From the NCBI RefSeq assembly GCF_003991565.1, contig NZ_CP032819.1:1116001-1180000 (forward strand): a DNA stretch of 64,000 nt. Reading direction: 5' to 3'. The stretch comes from Butyricimonas faecalis. Its GTDB lineage: Bacteria; Bacteroidota; Bacteroidia; Bacteroidales; Marinifilaceae. Shown in pieces: positions 32,893 to 41,648 of this stretch. The position numbers and the translations under genes are program-made. Numbering within the stretch: the first letter of the stretch is position 1; every line of letters starts with the position of its first letter. Under the pieces are notes generated by a model. That model was not told the origin of the DNA, ran no database searches, and saw only the letters and a list, made by a program, of their open reading frames with translations.

Positions 32893-34116
32893 ATGATAAA
32901 TTATTTTACAATAAGGATTAGATTACTGGTCGCGATACTCGCTGCGACTCTTCCTCTTTCCGTCGCGAAAGCGGATGGTAACGATAAAGTGAAGTCAAAT
33001 TCGCAAGGTTGGTATGTCGGCATCAAAGGCGGAGTGCCCTTCGGCTTCTCTACGTTTTCAAGTTTTGGACACGATAAAACACGTCTTGGTTGGGCTGCCG
33101 GTATATATGGAGGCTACCGTTTCAATCCGATATTCTCGGCAGAGCTGTCCGCCAAATATGGAAAGATGAGTTTGTCGGCACACGACTGCTGCGTGGAGCA
33201 AAACTATTGGTTGGGTTCCAATGGCGTATTATACAAGGCCGGAGTCTTGGGCATGGATAGTTGGGAATATTCCAATCTGAAAAGCCATGTCACCCTGGGA
33301 GAATATGGTGCCAGTGTGAATGTCAATCTCTTGGGATTATTCGCAAACACAGCCAATAGCCGTTGGGAAGTAGCCGTGTCCCCTCATATATCCGCGGTGA
33401 CAACGAAAGCTGATATGCAGACCATAGCCGACGGTGCGGACGTGATGAAAGGCTCCACCAACTGGCATTTCGGTTACGGGGCAGATTTGCAGGTTGGCTA
33501 CCAACTGAACTCATTTCTGAAAGTCGGTGTTTATTCCGGATGGACAGGTCTCACGGGAAGTCGAATGGATGGAATGCCCAAACATCTGCATAAGAATAAC
33601 TTCGTTTGGGAAAGTGGTATCAGGTTAGGCTTCAATCTATCAAAAAAGAAAAAGAACAAGGTCATAGAGGTCGCTCCAACTCCACAAACCGAGATTCAAC
33701 AAAAGGAGGAAAGTCCCAAGGAGAATACAATCCAACCGGAGCCCGTAAGCAAAGCGGAAGCGAAGGTCACGACACAAGACACGGTTGAGCAGACAAAGGT
33801 CACCTTCCCTAACATATATTTCTCATTCAACAGCATAGACATCAGAAAGAGTGAAGAAGTAAAGCTGAACGAAATTCTAAACACGTTGAAAACAAACCCG
33901 GAGGTAAAGGTTACGGTGACAGGTTGGTGTGATACCCAAGGCGACGTTGCTGTCAACAAACGTGTATCCAAACAGCGTGCAGAGGCGGTAAAGGCTTGGC
34001 TTGTGAAGAAAGGCATTGAAGCAAGTCGCATCCAGACCGTGGGTAAGGGAAGCGATGATACTCAAAACGCGGAAAATGCTCGCCGAGTGGAGACAACAGA
34101 TAATCGTAATCAGTAA
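32893..34116 (+). CDS. OmpA-family protein (beta-barrel plus peptidoglycan-binding domain)
   Basis: I prefer the ATG at 32893, which gives a 407-residue product with a clean signal peptide (IRIRLLVAILAATLPLSVAKA); an upstream in-frame ATG at 32854 adds 13 residues. An eight-strand-like barrel (WYVGIKGGVPFGFS to WESGIRLGFNLS) is followed by a charged linker. A C-terminal OmpA domain then follows, with IYFSFNSIDIRKSE, VTVTGWCDTQGDVAVNKRVSKQRA and GIEASRIQTVGKG. It would anchor the outer membrane to peptidoglycan. In Bacteroidales such a gene commonly heads a FimB/Mfa2-fimbrillin operon, as here (18 bp gap). Confidence 0.9.
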   Translation: MINYFTIRIRLLVAILAATLPLSVAKADGNDKVKSNSQGWYVGIKGGVPFGFSTFSSFGHDKTRLGWAAGIYGGYRFNPIFSAELSAKYGKMSLSAHDCCVEQNYWLGSNGVLYKAGVLGMDSWEYSNLKSHVTLGEYGASVNVNLLGLFANTANSRWEVAVSPHISAVTTKADMQTIADGADVMKGSTNWHFGYGADLQVGYQLNSFLKVGVYSGWTGLTGSRMDGMPKHLHKNNFVWESGIRLGFNLSKKKKNKVIEVAPTPQTEIQQKEESPKENTIQPEPVSKAEAKVTTQDTVEQTKVTFPNIYFSFNSIDIRKSEEVKLNEILNTLKTNPEVKVTVTGWCDTQGDVAVNKRVSKQRAEAVKAWLVKKGIEASRIQTVGKGSDDTQNAENARRVETTDNRNQ

Positions 34117-34134
34117 GCCATAAAACAAGATAAA

Positions 34135-35031
34135 ATGAAAGCAAAAAGTAAATGTAATATTTGGTTCTGGGTACTGCTATGCGTCCCATGCCTATTGACA
34201 AGTTGCGAGCATGAGGTCCATGATGGCAAGGAAGAGGGAGGATTGTCCGTGTCACTCACTTGGCAAGACAAGACCGACCAGGGTACGGAAGTAAAGGATG
34301 TGAAACTCTGGCTATTCAACGCCGACGATAGTTTGCTCGTGGAAGAGATGCATTATGGCAGTGCCGAAGAGGTGGCAAACCAACGTTTCCAACTCCCGGA
34401 AGGCAACTATCGTATCTTGGCAACAATCAACCTCACGGAGCCTTTCTTTATCAACGAGGCGACAAGGGCCTTGGCTGATTGGAACAATATCATGATCGGG
34501 CTGACCCATCCGAAGGATGTGAAGGAGAATGCCTATTTCGGAGTGACCGATGTGAGGATAGATACCAAGGAAGGGAACTACGTGGTACAGAATCCGATAA
34601 AGAGCGTGCTTGCCGAGCTGACCATCATTATCGAAAATGTACCGAAGGGAACGGAGATGAGTGGCAAGGCATTGGATGCAGCCCAATGCCTGTTCCCCAC
34701 GCGGAAGGATGGCGACGGTGACTATGGCTTGCCGGGCACGGATCTCGTGGAAGTGAAACTCCCTACCATCTTGGCCACGGAGAACACCCTGCAATCGGAA
34801 GTCATTCGACTCATGCCGACAACGCCGATTAGTGCAGCTTCTCATATCTATCTCCGCCTTCTGCTCCCGAACGAGGTGGTGCAAGAGTATGACATCACCG
34901 CTCCCGCGATGAAGGCAGGAGGCAAGTATGAGTTACGGTTCAAGCACAACGAGATGCAGCCTAAGATGAATCTTGATGCAACCATCAATAATTGGAAAGA
35001 CCTCAACAAAGACGAAGTAGAAATAAAATAA
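34135..35031 (+). CDS. FimB/Mfa2 family fimbrial anchor subunit (lipoprotein)
   Basis: A 298-residue predicted lipoprotein (lipobox LLTSC, Cys24). The body matches the FimB/Mfa2 family: an N-terminal beta domain with VKDVKLWLFNADDSLL and LPEGNYRILATINL, then a second domain ending RFKHNEMQPKMNLDATINNW. These proteins cap the base of type V pili and anchor them in the outer membrane. It lies between the OmpA-like gene and the first fimbrillin. Confidence 0.85.
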   Translation: MKAKSKCNIWFWVLLCVPCLLTSCEHEVHDGKEEGGLSVSLTWQDKTDQGTEVKDVKLWLFNADDSLLVEEMHYGSAEEVANQRFQLPEGNYRILATINLTEPFFINEATRALADWNNIMIGLTHPKDVKENAYFGVTDVRIDTKEGNYVVQNPIKSVLAELTIIIENVPKGTEMSGKALDAAQCLFPTRKDGDGDYGLPGTDLVEVKLPTILATENTLQSEVIRLMPTTPISAASHIYLRLLLPNEVVQEYDITAPAMKAGGKYELRFKHNEMQPKMNLDATINNWKDLNKDEVEIK

Positions 35032-35056
35032 CAATAACTTTTAAAATGTTTGTAAT

Positions 35057-35947
35057 ATGAAAAAGATAGTAACGTTTTTCGCCCTTGCACTCTTGGCTGG
35101 TGTAATGGTATCATGTAACAACGAAAACTCGCCGATGGCACAGGATGAAAAGGTAGCCGTACAGTTTACTGGCGGCATTAACGTAAGCACTCGTGCTGCT
35201 GGAGTAGCTTGGGCTGATGGTGACAAGATTGGTATTTTCATGACAGCAGCGAAAGAGACCCTTTCTGCCAATAGTATCAAAGAAGGCGTTGACAATGTGG
35301 CTTACGAGACAAACGGAGGTATTTCTTTCTCACCGATTTCAGGTGGTAAGACCATTTACTACCCCATTGATGGAGACGTGGATTTCTATGCTTACTATCC
35401 ACAAACTACAGTCAATGACTACAAGGTGGCACTCAATGTAGCTGACCAAAGCAAGCAGGAAGCTATCGACTTCATGTATGCCAAAACTACCGGGTGCAAC
35501 AAAGCCATTCCACAAGTAGAATTGAAGTTCTCCCACCAGTTGAGTTGGTTAGTACTGAATGTTCAAGCCGGGAACGGTTTGACTGAAGATGATCTGGAAA
35601 ATTTGAAGGTCACCATTGAAGACCAAAACACAACAGCTACATTCAATCTTGTTGATGGTACGATCTCGGATGAAGGAAATCCTAACAACATCACGATGAA
35701 GACGGTTGAGGCCGGTAAAGTATACGAGGCCATCCTGCTTCCAACAACATCGAAGACCAGAAAGATCGTGTTCGATCTTAACACTGGATATGACGCTCCT
35801 TTTGTTTGGACCATGGAGTCCGACCTTAAGGGAGGTAACAGATACAACTATACCACGGTGAAGCTGACGCGAACCAGCGTGGATATTATGGGTACCATCG
35901 AAAGTTGGAACGAGGTGAAGAATATCAATGAAAATGTCGCGTTATAA
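35057..35947 (+). CDS. Fimbrillin family lipoprotein 1 (probable major pilin)
   Basis: A 296-residue protein with lipobox VMVSC (Cys20) and the Mfa-like/fimbrillin layout: a ~46-residue prosegment ending in ..INVSTRAAG, then WADGDKIGIFM, ..YYPIDGDVDFYAYYP and KFSHQLSWLVLNV. Arg46 is at the place where type V pilins are cut by an arginine-specific protease before strand-exchange polymerisation. The C-terminus contains DIMGTIESWNE, the donor-strand-like end. Second subunit gene after the anchor, hence probably the shaft pilin. Confidence 0.87.
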   Translation: MKKIVTFFALALLAGVMVSCNNENSPMAQDEKVAVQFTGGINVSTRAAGVAWADGDKIGIFMTAAKETLSANSIKEGVDNVAYETNGGISFSPISGGKTIYYPIDGDVDFYAYYPQTTVNDYKVALNVADQSKQEAIDFMYAKTTGCNKAIPQVELKFSHQLSWLVLNVQAGNGLTEDDLENLKVTIEDQNTTATFNLVDGTISDEGNPNNITMKTVEAGKVYEAILLPTTSKTRKIVFDLNTGYDAPFVWTMESDLKGGNRYNYTTVKLTRTSVDIMGTIESWNEVKNINENVAL

Positions 35948-35967
35948 TAACTTCAAAATACGACCAC

Positions 35968-36912
35968 ATGAAGGCTATTAAATTCTTATACATCGCTGCA
36001 ACAGCATTGCTGTTTGCAGCTTGCGCTAACGAGGACGATGGGATGGGCAACCGTCCCGTTGCCGCTACCGTACGAGCGGACATATTTAATAGTGTAAATA
36101 CTCGTGCAACTGTAAATAATACATGGACTGCCAACGAAGATGCTATTGGCGTGTATGTTACCTCCACAGGTTACACGAAAGGGGATAACGTGAAATATGT
36201 AGTTTCCGACCAAGCAGGCAATTTCACACCTGCAGACAACCCCATTTATTTCGCCGATAAGGATGAAACCTCTTTTAGCGCATATTACCCTTATTGTAGC
36301 TCTAACGACACACGTGTAAACCAGGATGGGACAATAAATTGGCAAGGTGGTGTTGTGAAAGACGGAAAATGTCAATGGGATTTTCTTTTTGCCCATGGTG
36401 CAACTGCCCGGCAATCGTCTCCCATAGTACATTTTTCAGGTAACAACGCGTTCAAGCATTGCATGGCAATGGTAAAATTCATTATCAAAGCAGGCGATTT
36501 CGTTACCCCAAACGAGACTTTACTTAATGGTGATTTTATCTTGGACGGGGTGAACAACGAGGGAATCGTAAATCCGAAAACTGGCGAGGCTATAGCAAAC
36601 GCTACAACAAAGACTAAACTATCAGAGCCGATGAATCAAAGTCTGGCTGACGACATAACGATCAGTTTCATTTTGCTTCCCCAGTCTTTGCAAAGCGATA
36701 GTTTGAGTGTAAGCCTCAAGGTATCAGCAAATGGCACGACAAATACCTGTTCAACACCTTTGACTTTACCCGCGGACGGTAAATTTAATGGTGGAAATAT
36801 GTACACCTACACCCTTTTTGTTTCCAATACAAAGATAGAGATCGAAAATTCATCAATAATCCAATGGGGGAAGAGGGATTTTGGTGACTTAGATGTTGAT
36901 GTAGAACCATAA
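35968..36912 (+). CDS. Fimbrillin family lipoprotein 2
   Basis: A 314-residue fimbrillin with lipobox LFAAC (Cys19), a prosegment ending NSVNTRATV (Arg46), then TANEDAIGVYV, PIYFADKDETSFSAYYPY and FKHCMAMVKFIIKAGD. The C-terminal strand is IIQWGKRDFGDLDVDV. The gene follows fimbrillin 1 by 20 bp. Divergence from fimbrillin 1 suggests an accessory or alternative subunit. Confidence 0.85.
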   Translation: MKAIKFLYIAATALLFAACANEDDGMGNRPVAATVRADIFNSVNTRATVNNTWTANEDAIGVYVTSTGYTKGDNVKYVVSDQAGNFTPADNPIYFADKDETSFSAYYPYCSSNDTRVNQDGTINWQGGVVKDGKCQWDFLFAHGATARQSSPIVHFSGNNAFKHCMAMVKFIIKAGDFVTPNETLLNGDFILDGVNNEGIVNPKTGEAIANATTKTKLSEPMNQSLADDITISFILLPQSLQSDSLSVSLKVSANGTTNTCSTPLTLPADGKFNGGNMYTYTLFVSNTKIEIENSSIIQWGKRDFGDLDVDVEP

Positions 36913-36978
36913 ATATAGTCCAAGTACAATAGGAATATCGGGTTCGTGAGTCCGGTCGCTCACCAACAACAAAAATAG

Positions 36979-37866
36979 ATGATTATGAAGAAGATAAGAA
37001 TAATTTCCTATGCGGTCATAGCTTTTGTAACCATGAGCTTTGCTGCATGTACGCAAAATGAAGATATAGCTCCAACTTGGGGTGGACAAGAAATCGACGT
37101 ATCCTTCATTGTTGGAGGCATGCAAACTCGTACCAACATACTAGATAAGGGAGATCATTGGGAGGATGGCGATAGTATAAGGGTGCAAGCTTTCGCGGGA
37201 GATTCAACAGGTTACGCTCTTTTTACTTTTTCCAATTCCAATGGAATAGGAAGATGGTCACGTGATAGGCAGTTTTGTTGGTTAGATTTGAATTCCAACC
37301 ATACAATATGGGCATCATATCCTTGTGATTGTGAATGTTTTTCCTTTGAGTTGCCTGCTGAACAGGAAACATTGAAAAAGCTAAAAAAAGCAGACTACAT
37401 GAACGGTTCATGGCAAGGAGATCCATATGATAACACAACTATAAGTATACAGATGCAGCATAGAATGTCAATAGTCACCGTAGACTATGAAATTGGCAGT
37501 TCGGATTTTGAAGGCAGTCCTTCGCCCACCAAGGTTGAAGTTCTTTCAAAGAACTATCAGGTAAAATTTGACACGGAAGGAAAAATCACTTCTTTAACCG
37601 GAGGAGATAAATGGGTAACCGCCCACTTGCATGACGGCAATAAGTTTTCTGCCATCGTTACGCCTGGTAAATATCAAGCCAATGAGGTGTTTATGCGCAT
37701 CACCCTTAACGGGAAGGAATATAACGTGGCAATAAAGATTGATACAGAATTCTATGAAGGATACCGTCATGATTTTCATCTTAAGATGGGTAAGAAGAAA
37801 TGCGATCTGGTTCCGGTAAGTGAAGACAACTTATCTGGTTGGACTACAGAAGAAGAACTAAAATGA
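36979..37866 (+). CDS. Fimbrillin family lipoprotein 3
   Basis: A 295-residue fimbrillin-like lipoprotein; the second ATG at 36985 (MKKIRI) may be the real start. The lipobox is SFAAC. The prosegment ends GGMQTRTNI, then HWEDGDSIRVQAF, NHTIWASYPC and ISIQMQHRMSIVTVDYEI follow the family pattern. The C-terminus is DNLSGWTTEEELK. It is probably a minor or tip-proximal subunit of the same pilus. Confidence 0.82.
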   Translation: MIMKKIRIISYAVIAFVTMSFAACTQNEDIAPTWGGQEIDVSFIVGGMQTRTNILDKGDHWEDGDSIRVQAFAGDSTGYALFTFSNSNGIGRWSRDRQFCWLDLNSNHTIWASYPCDCECFSFELPAEQETLKKLKKADYMNGSWQGDPYDNTTISIQMQHRMSIVTVDYEIGSSDFEGSPSPTKVEVLSKNYQVKFDTEGKITSLTGGDKWVTAHLHDGNKFSAIVTPGKYQANEVFMRITLNGKEYNVAIKIDTEFYEGYRHDFHLKMGKKKCDLVPVSEDNLSGWTTEEELK

Positions 37867-37881
37867 CAAGAGGATAGAACT

Positions 37882-39207
37882 ATGTGCAAAATATATCAAT
37901 ATATAATGATGGCATTTGTTGTCGTAACAACGGCATCATGTGTCAGTGAAATGGACGAGACGGAAATAGAGGCAAGCCAACATCGCATTCAGCTTGTCGT
38001 GGATGGTTTCCCTGCATTTGGGGAATCAACTACTCGCGCTATAGGTACACCTGACGTCGGAAAAACATCGTGGACAGAAGGGGATGAACTACTTTTGGCG
38101 GTAAACTCTGCATATCACGGGGATAAGTATGCTGTCTTTACATATAACGGCGAGACTTGGACGTTGACAAGTGGTGAATTGTATTTTAGGGAAGGTAATA
38201 TTGTCAGGGTAACACACGTGTACTATGCTCCCAATTATGAATGGAGTTCCGGTGAACTTGAGTTGAAAGAAGGTAAAGTGGCTGGTACGGACGAATGCAT
38301 CGAAGGCACGGGCACGACCACGGATGGGGAGACTGTAACCGTTTCTTTCTCAAGTGCCACACGCAAGTATTCACGCTTACGCATCGCGACGGCACCCAAT
38401 ACAGATGTTCTTGTTATAGCCAAAGACTTTATTCCGGCTAACGGTAATAGTGCGGTAAATAACACTTATACTTTCACTTCGGATGCTGATGGTAATGTCT
38501 TTTTGTATGGCAATTTTACAATGGATTCATCTATAGAGGTTAAATATGGAGAAAACTCTTTAGTTGACTATACTTTTACAGAGTCAACAAAAGATGGCAT
38601 AAGTTATGCATTGGATGCGACGTTTACTTCTGCAGTCGACCTGAAACCCAACGACATCATGGAGATGGTCAAAAAAGAAATGCAAGAAGGCAGAACAGAT
38701 TTCAAAATTATTCTCGCACCTAATGCCGGAGAAGAAGAACTCAAGGCTATAACTAGCATTCTGCAAGATGCTTCTGTAAATCTCACCATTACGGGAATCA
38801 CGTCTATTCCTGAAAAGGGATTCTCACAGATGGAAAACTTGCAATCCATCCGTTTGCCAGATGTTACGGAGCTTGGGGCTTATGCCTTTGAGGAATGTTC
38901 AAATATAAAAACAATAGAGGCTCCTAAACTTGAAAAAATCAATAATGGGTGTTTTAGGAACTGCGACTATCTTCAAAAGCTTGTATTTGGCACGATTACA
39001 AGAGTCGATGATACAGACGGATTGTTAATACCCAATAATTCTAGGAATACAATAGATTTAGTCTTATCAGAACAACAGAAGTTGCTCACAAACGATGGTC
39101 ATGGAATATGGACGCCCGCGACATCTGATGAAAGATATTCTGGATCATCCGAATCTAACAAGAACCAATTTTTTGGGTATATATTTAAATCCATCAGATT
39201 TAAGTGA
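37882..39207 (+). CDS. Fimbrillin-like lipoprotein with C-terminal BspA-type leucine-rich repeats
   Basis: A 441-residue protein with lipobox TTASC (Cys20) and a fimbrillin-like N-terminal half: prosegment ending STTRAIG, then SWTEGDELLLAV and YAPNYEWSSG. Residues ~305-400 contain three or so BspA/LRR_5 repeats (FSQMENLQSIRLPDVTELG, AFEECSNIKTIEAPKLEKI, CFRNCDYLQKLVFG). BspA-type LRRs often bind host matrix or other bacteria. As the last pilus gene, it is a good candidate for the tip adhesin. Confidence 0.78.
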   Translation: MCKIYQYIMMAFVVVTTASCVSEMDETEIEASQHRIQLVVDGFPAFGESTTRAIGTPDVGKTSWTEGDELLLAVNSAYHGDKYAVFTYNGETWTLTSGELYFREGNIVRVTHVYYAPNYEWSSGELELKEGKVAGTDECIEGTGTTTDGETVTVSFSSATRKYSRLRIATAPNTDVLVIAKDFIPANGNSAVNNTYTFTSDADGNVFLYGNFTMDSSIEVKYGENSLVDYTFTESTKDGISYALDATFTSAVDLKPNDIMEMVKKEMQEGRTDFKIILAPNAGEEELKAITSILQDASVNLTITGITSIPEKGFSQMENLQSIRLPDVTELGAYAFEECSNIKTIEAPKLEKINNGCFRNCDYLQKLVFGTITRVDDTDGLLIPNNSRNTIDLVLSEQQKLLTNDGHGIWTPATSDERYSGSSESNKNQFFGYIFKSIRFK

Positions 39208-39297
39208 GATAGAGAACAATAACATCACTTTTACAATCCATTTTAGGGTGGGAACAAAAAATAAGACGGACAATTCTAAGTATTCCGGAAATTTGAG

Positions 39298-39305
39298 TAT
39301 CTTTG
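39298..39305 (+). promoter_or_regulatory. Minus-7 box (TATCTTTG) for guaB
   Basis: An exact TAnnTTTG match 35 bp upstream of the guaB ATG, so the gene is expected to have its own promoter independent of the pilus operon. No clear minus-33 TTTG. Confidence 0.6.
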
Positions 39306-39340
39306 CACAATTTTAATCAAACCGCATAAAGATAAATTCT

Positions 39341-40840
39341 ATGGCAATCTATTTGGACGATGTATCAAGAACTTTCGGAGAATATTTGCTTATTCCCGGT
39401 CTAACCACGAAACAATGTATTCCAAACAACGTTTCATTGAAAACCCCCTTGGTGAAGTATAAAAAAGGCGAGAAATCAGCCATTGAACTGAATATTCCGT
39501 TTGTTTCAGCGATCATGCAGTCGGTTTCCGACTCGGGCTTGGCCATCGCGCTTGCTCGCAACGGAGGATTGTCATTTATCTTCGGTTCGCAACCTATCGA
39601 ATCACAAGCAGAAATGGTTCGCAAGGTAAAGAAATTCAAAGCCGGATTCGTTACCAGCGATTCAAACATCACCCCGGAAGCCACGCTGGCAGATGTACTG
39701 GCGTTAGTGAAACGCACGGGACATACCACCATGGGAGTTACTCATGACGGAACCCCGAACGGCAAACTGCTGGGAATGGTTACCAGCCGGGATTACCGGG
39801 GAGAAAAAGACCCGAAAGACAGAAAGGTGAAAGAATTCATGACGCCTTTCTCCAAATTAACGGTTGGTGAAATCGGGATGACCCTCAGCGAGGCAAACCA
39901 GATTATCTGGGATCACAAATTGAACACTTTACCGATTATCGATAAAGATCAAAACCTTGCTTATTTCGTGTTCCGCAAGGACTACGATAGCCACAAGGAT
40001 AACCCGAATGAATTGTTAAACACCACGGACAAGAAATTACTGGTAGGCGCCGGAATCAACTCTCGCGACTATAAAGAACGCGTACCCGCGTTGGTTGAAG
40101 CCGGAGTGGACGTTTTATGTATCGACTCATCCGACGGTTTCTCGGAATGGCAAAAAGAGACGCTGCAATGGATCAAACAAGAGTATAACGGCAAAGTACT
40201 CGTTGGTGCCGGGAACGTGGTAGACCAAGACGGATTCCGCTACCTGGTAGAGGCCGGAGCCGATTTTGTCAAAGTGGGTATCGGTGGAGGTTCCATCTGT
40301 ATCACCCGCGAACAGAAGGGTATCGGACGCGGACAGGCCACTGCCGTGATCGACGTGGCAAAAGCCCGCGACAAATACTTCGAAGAAACCGGAATATACG
40401 TGCCGATTTGTAGTGACGGTGGCCTTGTACACGATTATCACATGGTACTGGCTCTTGCCATGGGTGCCGACTTCCTCATGATGGGACGTTATTTTGCCCG
40501 CTTCGACGAATCGCCTACCAAGAAATTAATGGTTGGTAATTCTTACGTGAAAGAGTACTGGGGAGAAGGTTCTAACCGTGCCCACAACTGGCAACGCTAT
40601 GATATGGGCGGTAGCGAATCGCTCAAATTCGAGGAAGGTGTAGACAGTTATGTACCCTATGCCGGAAAATTAAAAGACAATTTGGATGTAACCATTGGTA
40701 AAATCCGTTCCACGATGTGTAGCTGTGGTGCTACCACCATCACGGAATTACAACAGAATGCCAAGATTACCTTGGTGTCATCCACCAGTATCGTGGAAGG
40801 CGGTGCCCACGATGTGATATTGAAAGAACGCAACAGATAA
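39341..40840 (+). CDS. guaB: IMP dehydrogenase, Tritrichomonas-like type
   Basis: A 499-residue enzyme converting IMP to XMP with NAD+, the committed step of GMP synthesis. The barrel carries the catalytic loop [20 protein letters not shown] with Cys320, the flap Arg419-Tyr420 (NWQRYDMGG) and a C-terminal VEGGAHDVI. Two CBS domains are inserted (~residues 100-225). The sequence is far closer, from memory, to protozoan T. foetus IMPDH than to the MSFIADK-type enzyme of Bacteroides. Lys311 and Glu432 align with the residues that make the T. foetus enzyme insensitive to mycophenolic acid. Transcribed alone and ends at a strong terminator. Confidence 0.95.
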   Translation: MAIYLDDVSRTFGEYLLIPGLTTKQCIPNNVSLKTPLVKYKKGEKSAIELNIPFVSAIMQSVSDSGLAIALARNGGLSFIFGSQPIESQAEMVRKVKKFKAGFVTSDSNITPEATLADVLALVKRTGHTTMGVTHDGTPNGKLLGMVTSRDYRGEKDPKDRKVKEFMTPFSKLTVGEIGMTLSEANQIIWDHKLNTLPIIDKDQNLAYFVFRKDYDSHKDNPNELLNTTDKKLLVGAGINSRDYKERVPALVEAGVDVLCIDSSDGFSEWQKETLQWIKQEYNGKVLVGAGNVVDQDGFRYLVEAGADFVKVGIGGGSICITREQKGIGRGQATAVIDVAKARDKYFEETGIYVPICSDGGLVHDYHMVLALAMGADFLMMGRYFARFDESPTKKLMVGNSYVKEYWGEGSNRAHNWQRYDMGGSESLKFEEGVDSYVPYAGKLKDNLDVTIGKIRSTMCSCGATTITELQQNAKITLVSSTSIVEGGAHDVILKERNR

Positions 40841-40844
40841 TATC

Positions 40845-40876
40845 AAAAAATCCCGGATTAACCCTCCGGGATTTTT
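40845..40876. terminator. Bidirectional Rho-independent terminator between guaB and the GT2 gene
   Basis: AAAAAATCCCGG (40845-40856) pairs with CCGGGATTTTT (40866-40876), giving an A-tract and T-tract on both sides. It serves the convergent guaB and glycosyltransferase genes. Confidence 0.85.
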
Positions 40877-40899
40877 ATTTTTCTTCCTGCTGGCAAGCA

Positions 40900-41640
40900 T
40901 TACTCCCGCCCCATGTAACGACAATAAATATTAAACAATTCCCTAGGCATTTTCAGCAAATGCTTGAACTTGATACGACTATCCCCTTTTTCCACCCAAG
41001 TATTCAACGGCACTTCATGAATAATCCGGTTATAATCAGCGTGTTTCTCCCGGATTCTCAAGATCAGCTCCACGTCGAAAAGCCAACCGGAACGGAATTT
41101 CTCGCTAAACCCGACGGGTATCAATTCGCTTTTCAACAGTTTGGCCCCGCATTGGGAATCATATACCGGAAGTTGATATAACATGGAAACCAACGTGGCA
41201 AAACCTCGTCCCAGGTAATGACGATACGCTTTCCTCTGTACATTAGCCCCCAGGCGTTTCAAACGAGCACCCATCGTCATACACACTTCCGGTTGCCTAT
41301 CCATCACTTCTGCCAGCAGATACAAGTCCTCCAATGGGGTGGCCAAATCGGCATCCAAGTATCCCACGATATGGTAACGATTTAAAGAATTGACATACAA
41401 TATCCCGCTCCTGACGGCCTCGGCCTTTCCCCGGTTGTCGGCATTGTCTACCAACAAAAAACGATTCGGTTCCAATGCCACGGCCCGCCGTAAAACTTCG
41501 GAGGTATTATCCTGACTACCATCGTTCACGAAACAAAAATCAAAACGTTCCTCCTTGCCCACGAATTCCCGGAAGACCTCCAACTCCAAACGTTGTGCCT
41601 CGTTATAACACGGGATAATGATACATATCTTTTCCATCAA
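40900..41640 (-). CDS. Family 2 glycosyltransferase (dolichyl-/polyprenyl-phosphate sugar synthase-like)
   Basis: A 246-residue cytoplasmic GT-A enzyme. It has CIIIPCYNEAQRL at the N-terminus, FVNDGSQDNTSE, the metal-binding YLDADLATP and QCGAKLLKSE, a pattern typical of DPG-synthase-like GT2 proteins that load a sugar on a polyprenyl phosphate. It follows the large membrane glycosyltransferase gene by 8 bp in the same operon. It therefore probably makes the lipid-linked sugar donor used by that enzyme. Confidence 0.87.
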   Translation of the reverse strand: MMEKICIIIPCYNEAQRLELEVFREFVGKEERFDFCFVNDGSQDNTSEVLRRAVALEPNRFLLVDNADNRGKAEAVRSGILYVNSLNRYHIVGYLDADLATPLEDLYLLAEVMDRQPEVCMTMGARLKRLGANVQRKAYRHYLGRGFATLVSMLYQLPVYDSQCGAKLLKSELIPVGFSEKFRSGWLFDVELILRIREKHADYNRIIHEVPLNTWVEKGDSRIKFKHLLKMPRELFNIYCRYMGRE

Positions 41641-41648
41641 TCATTGTT

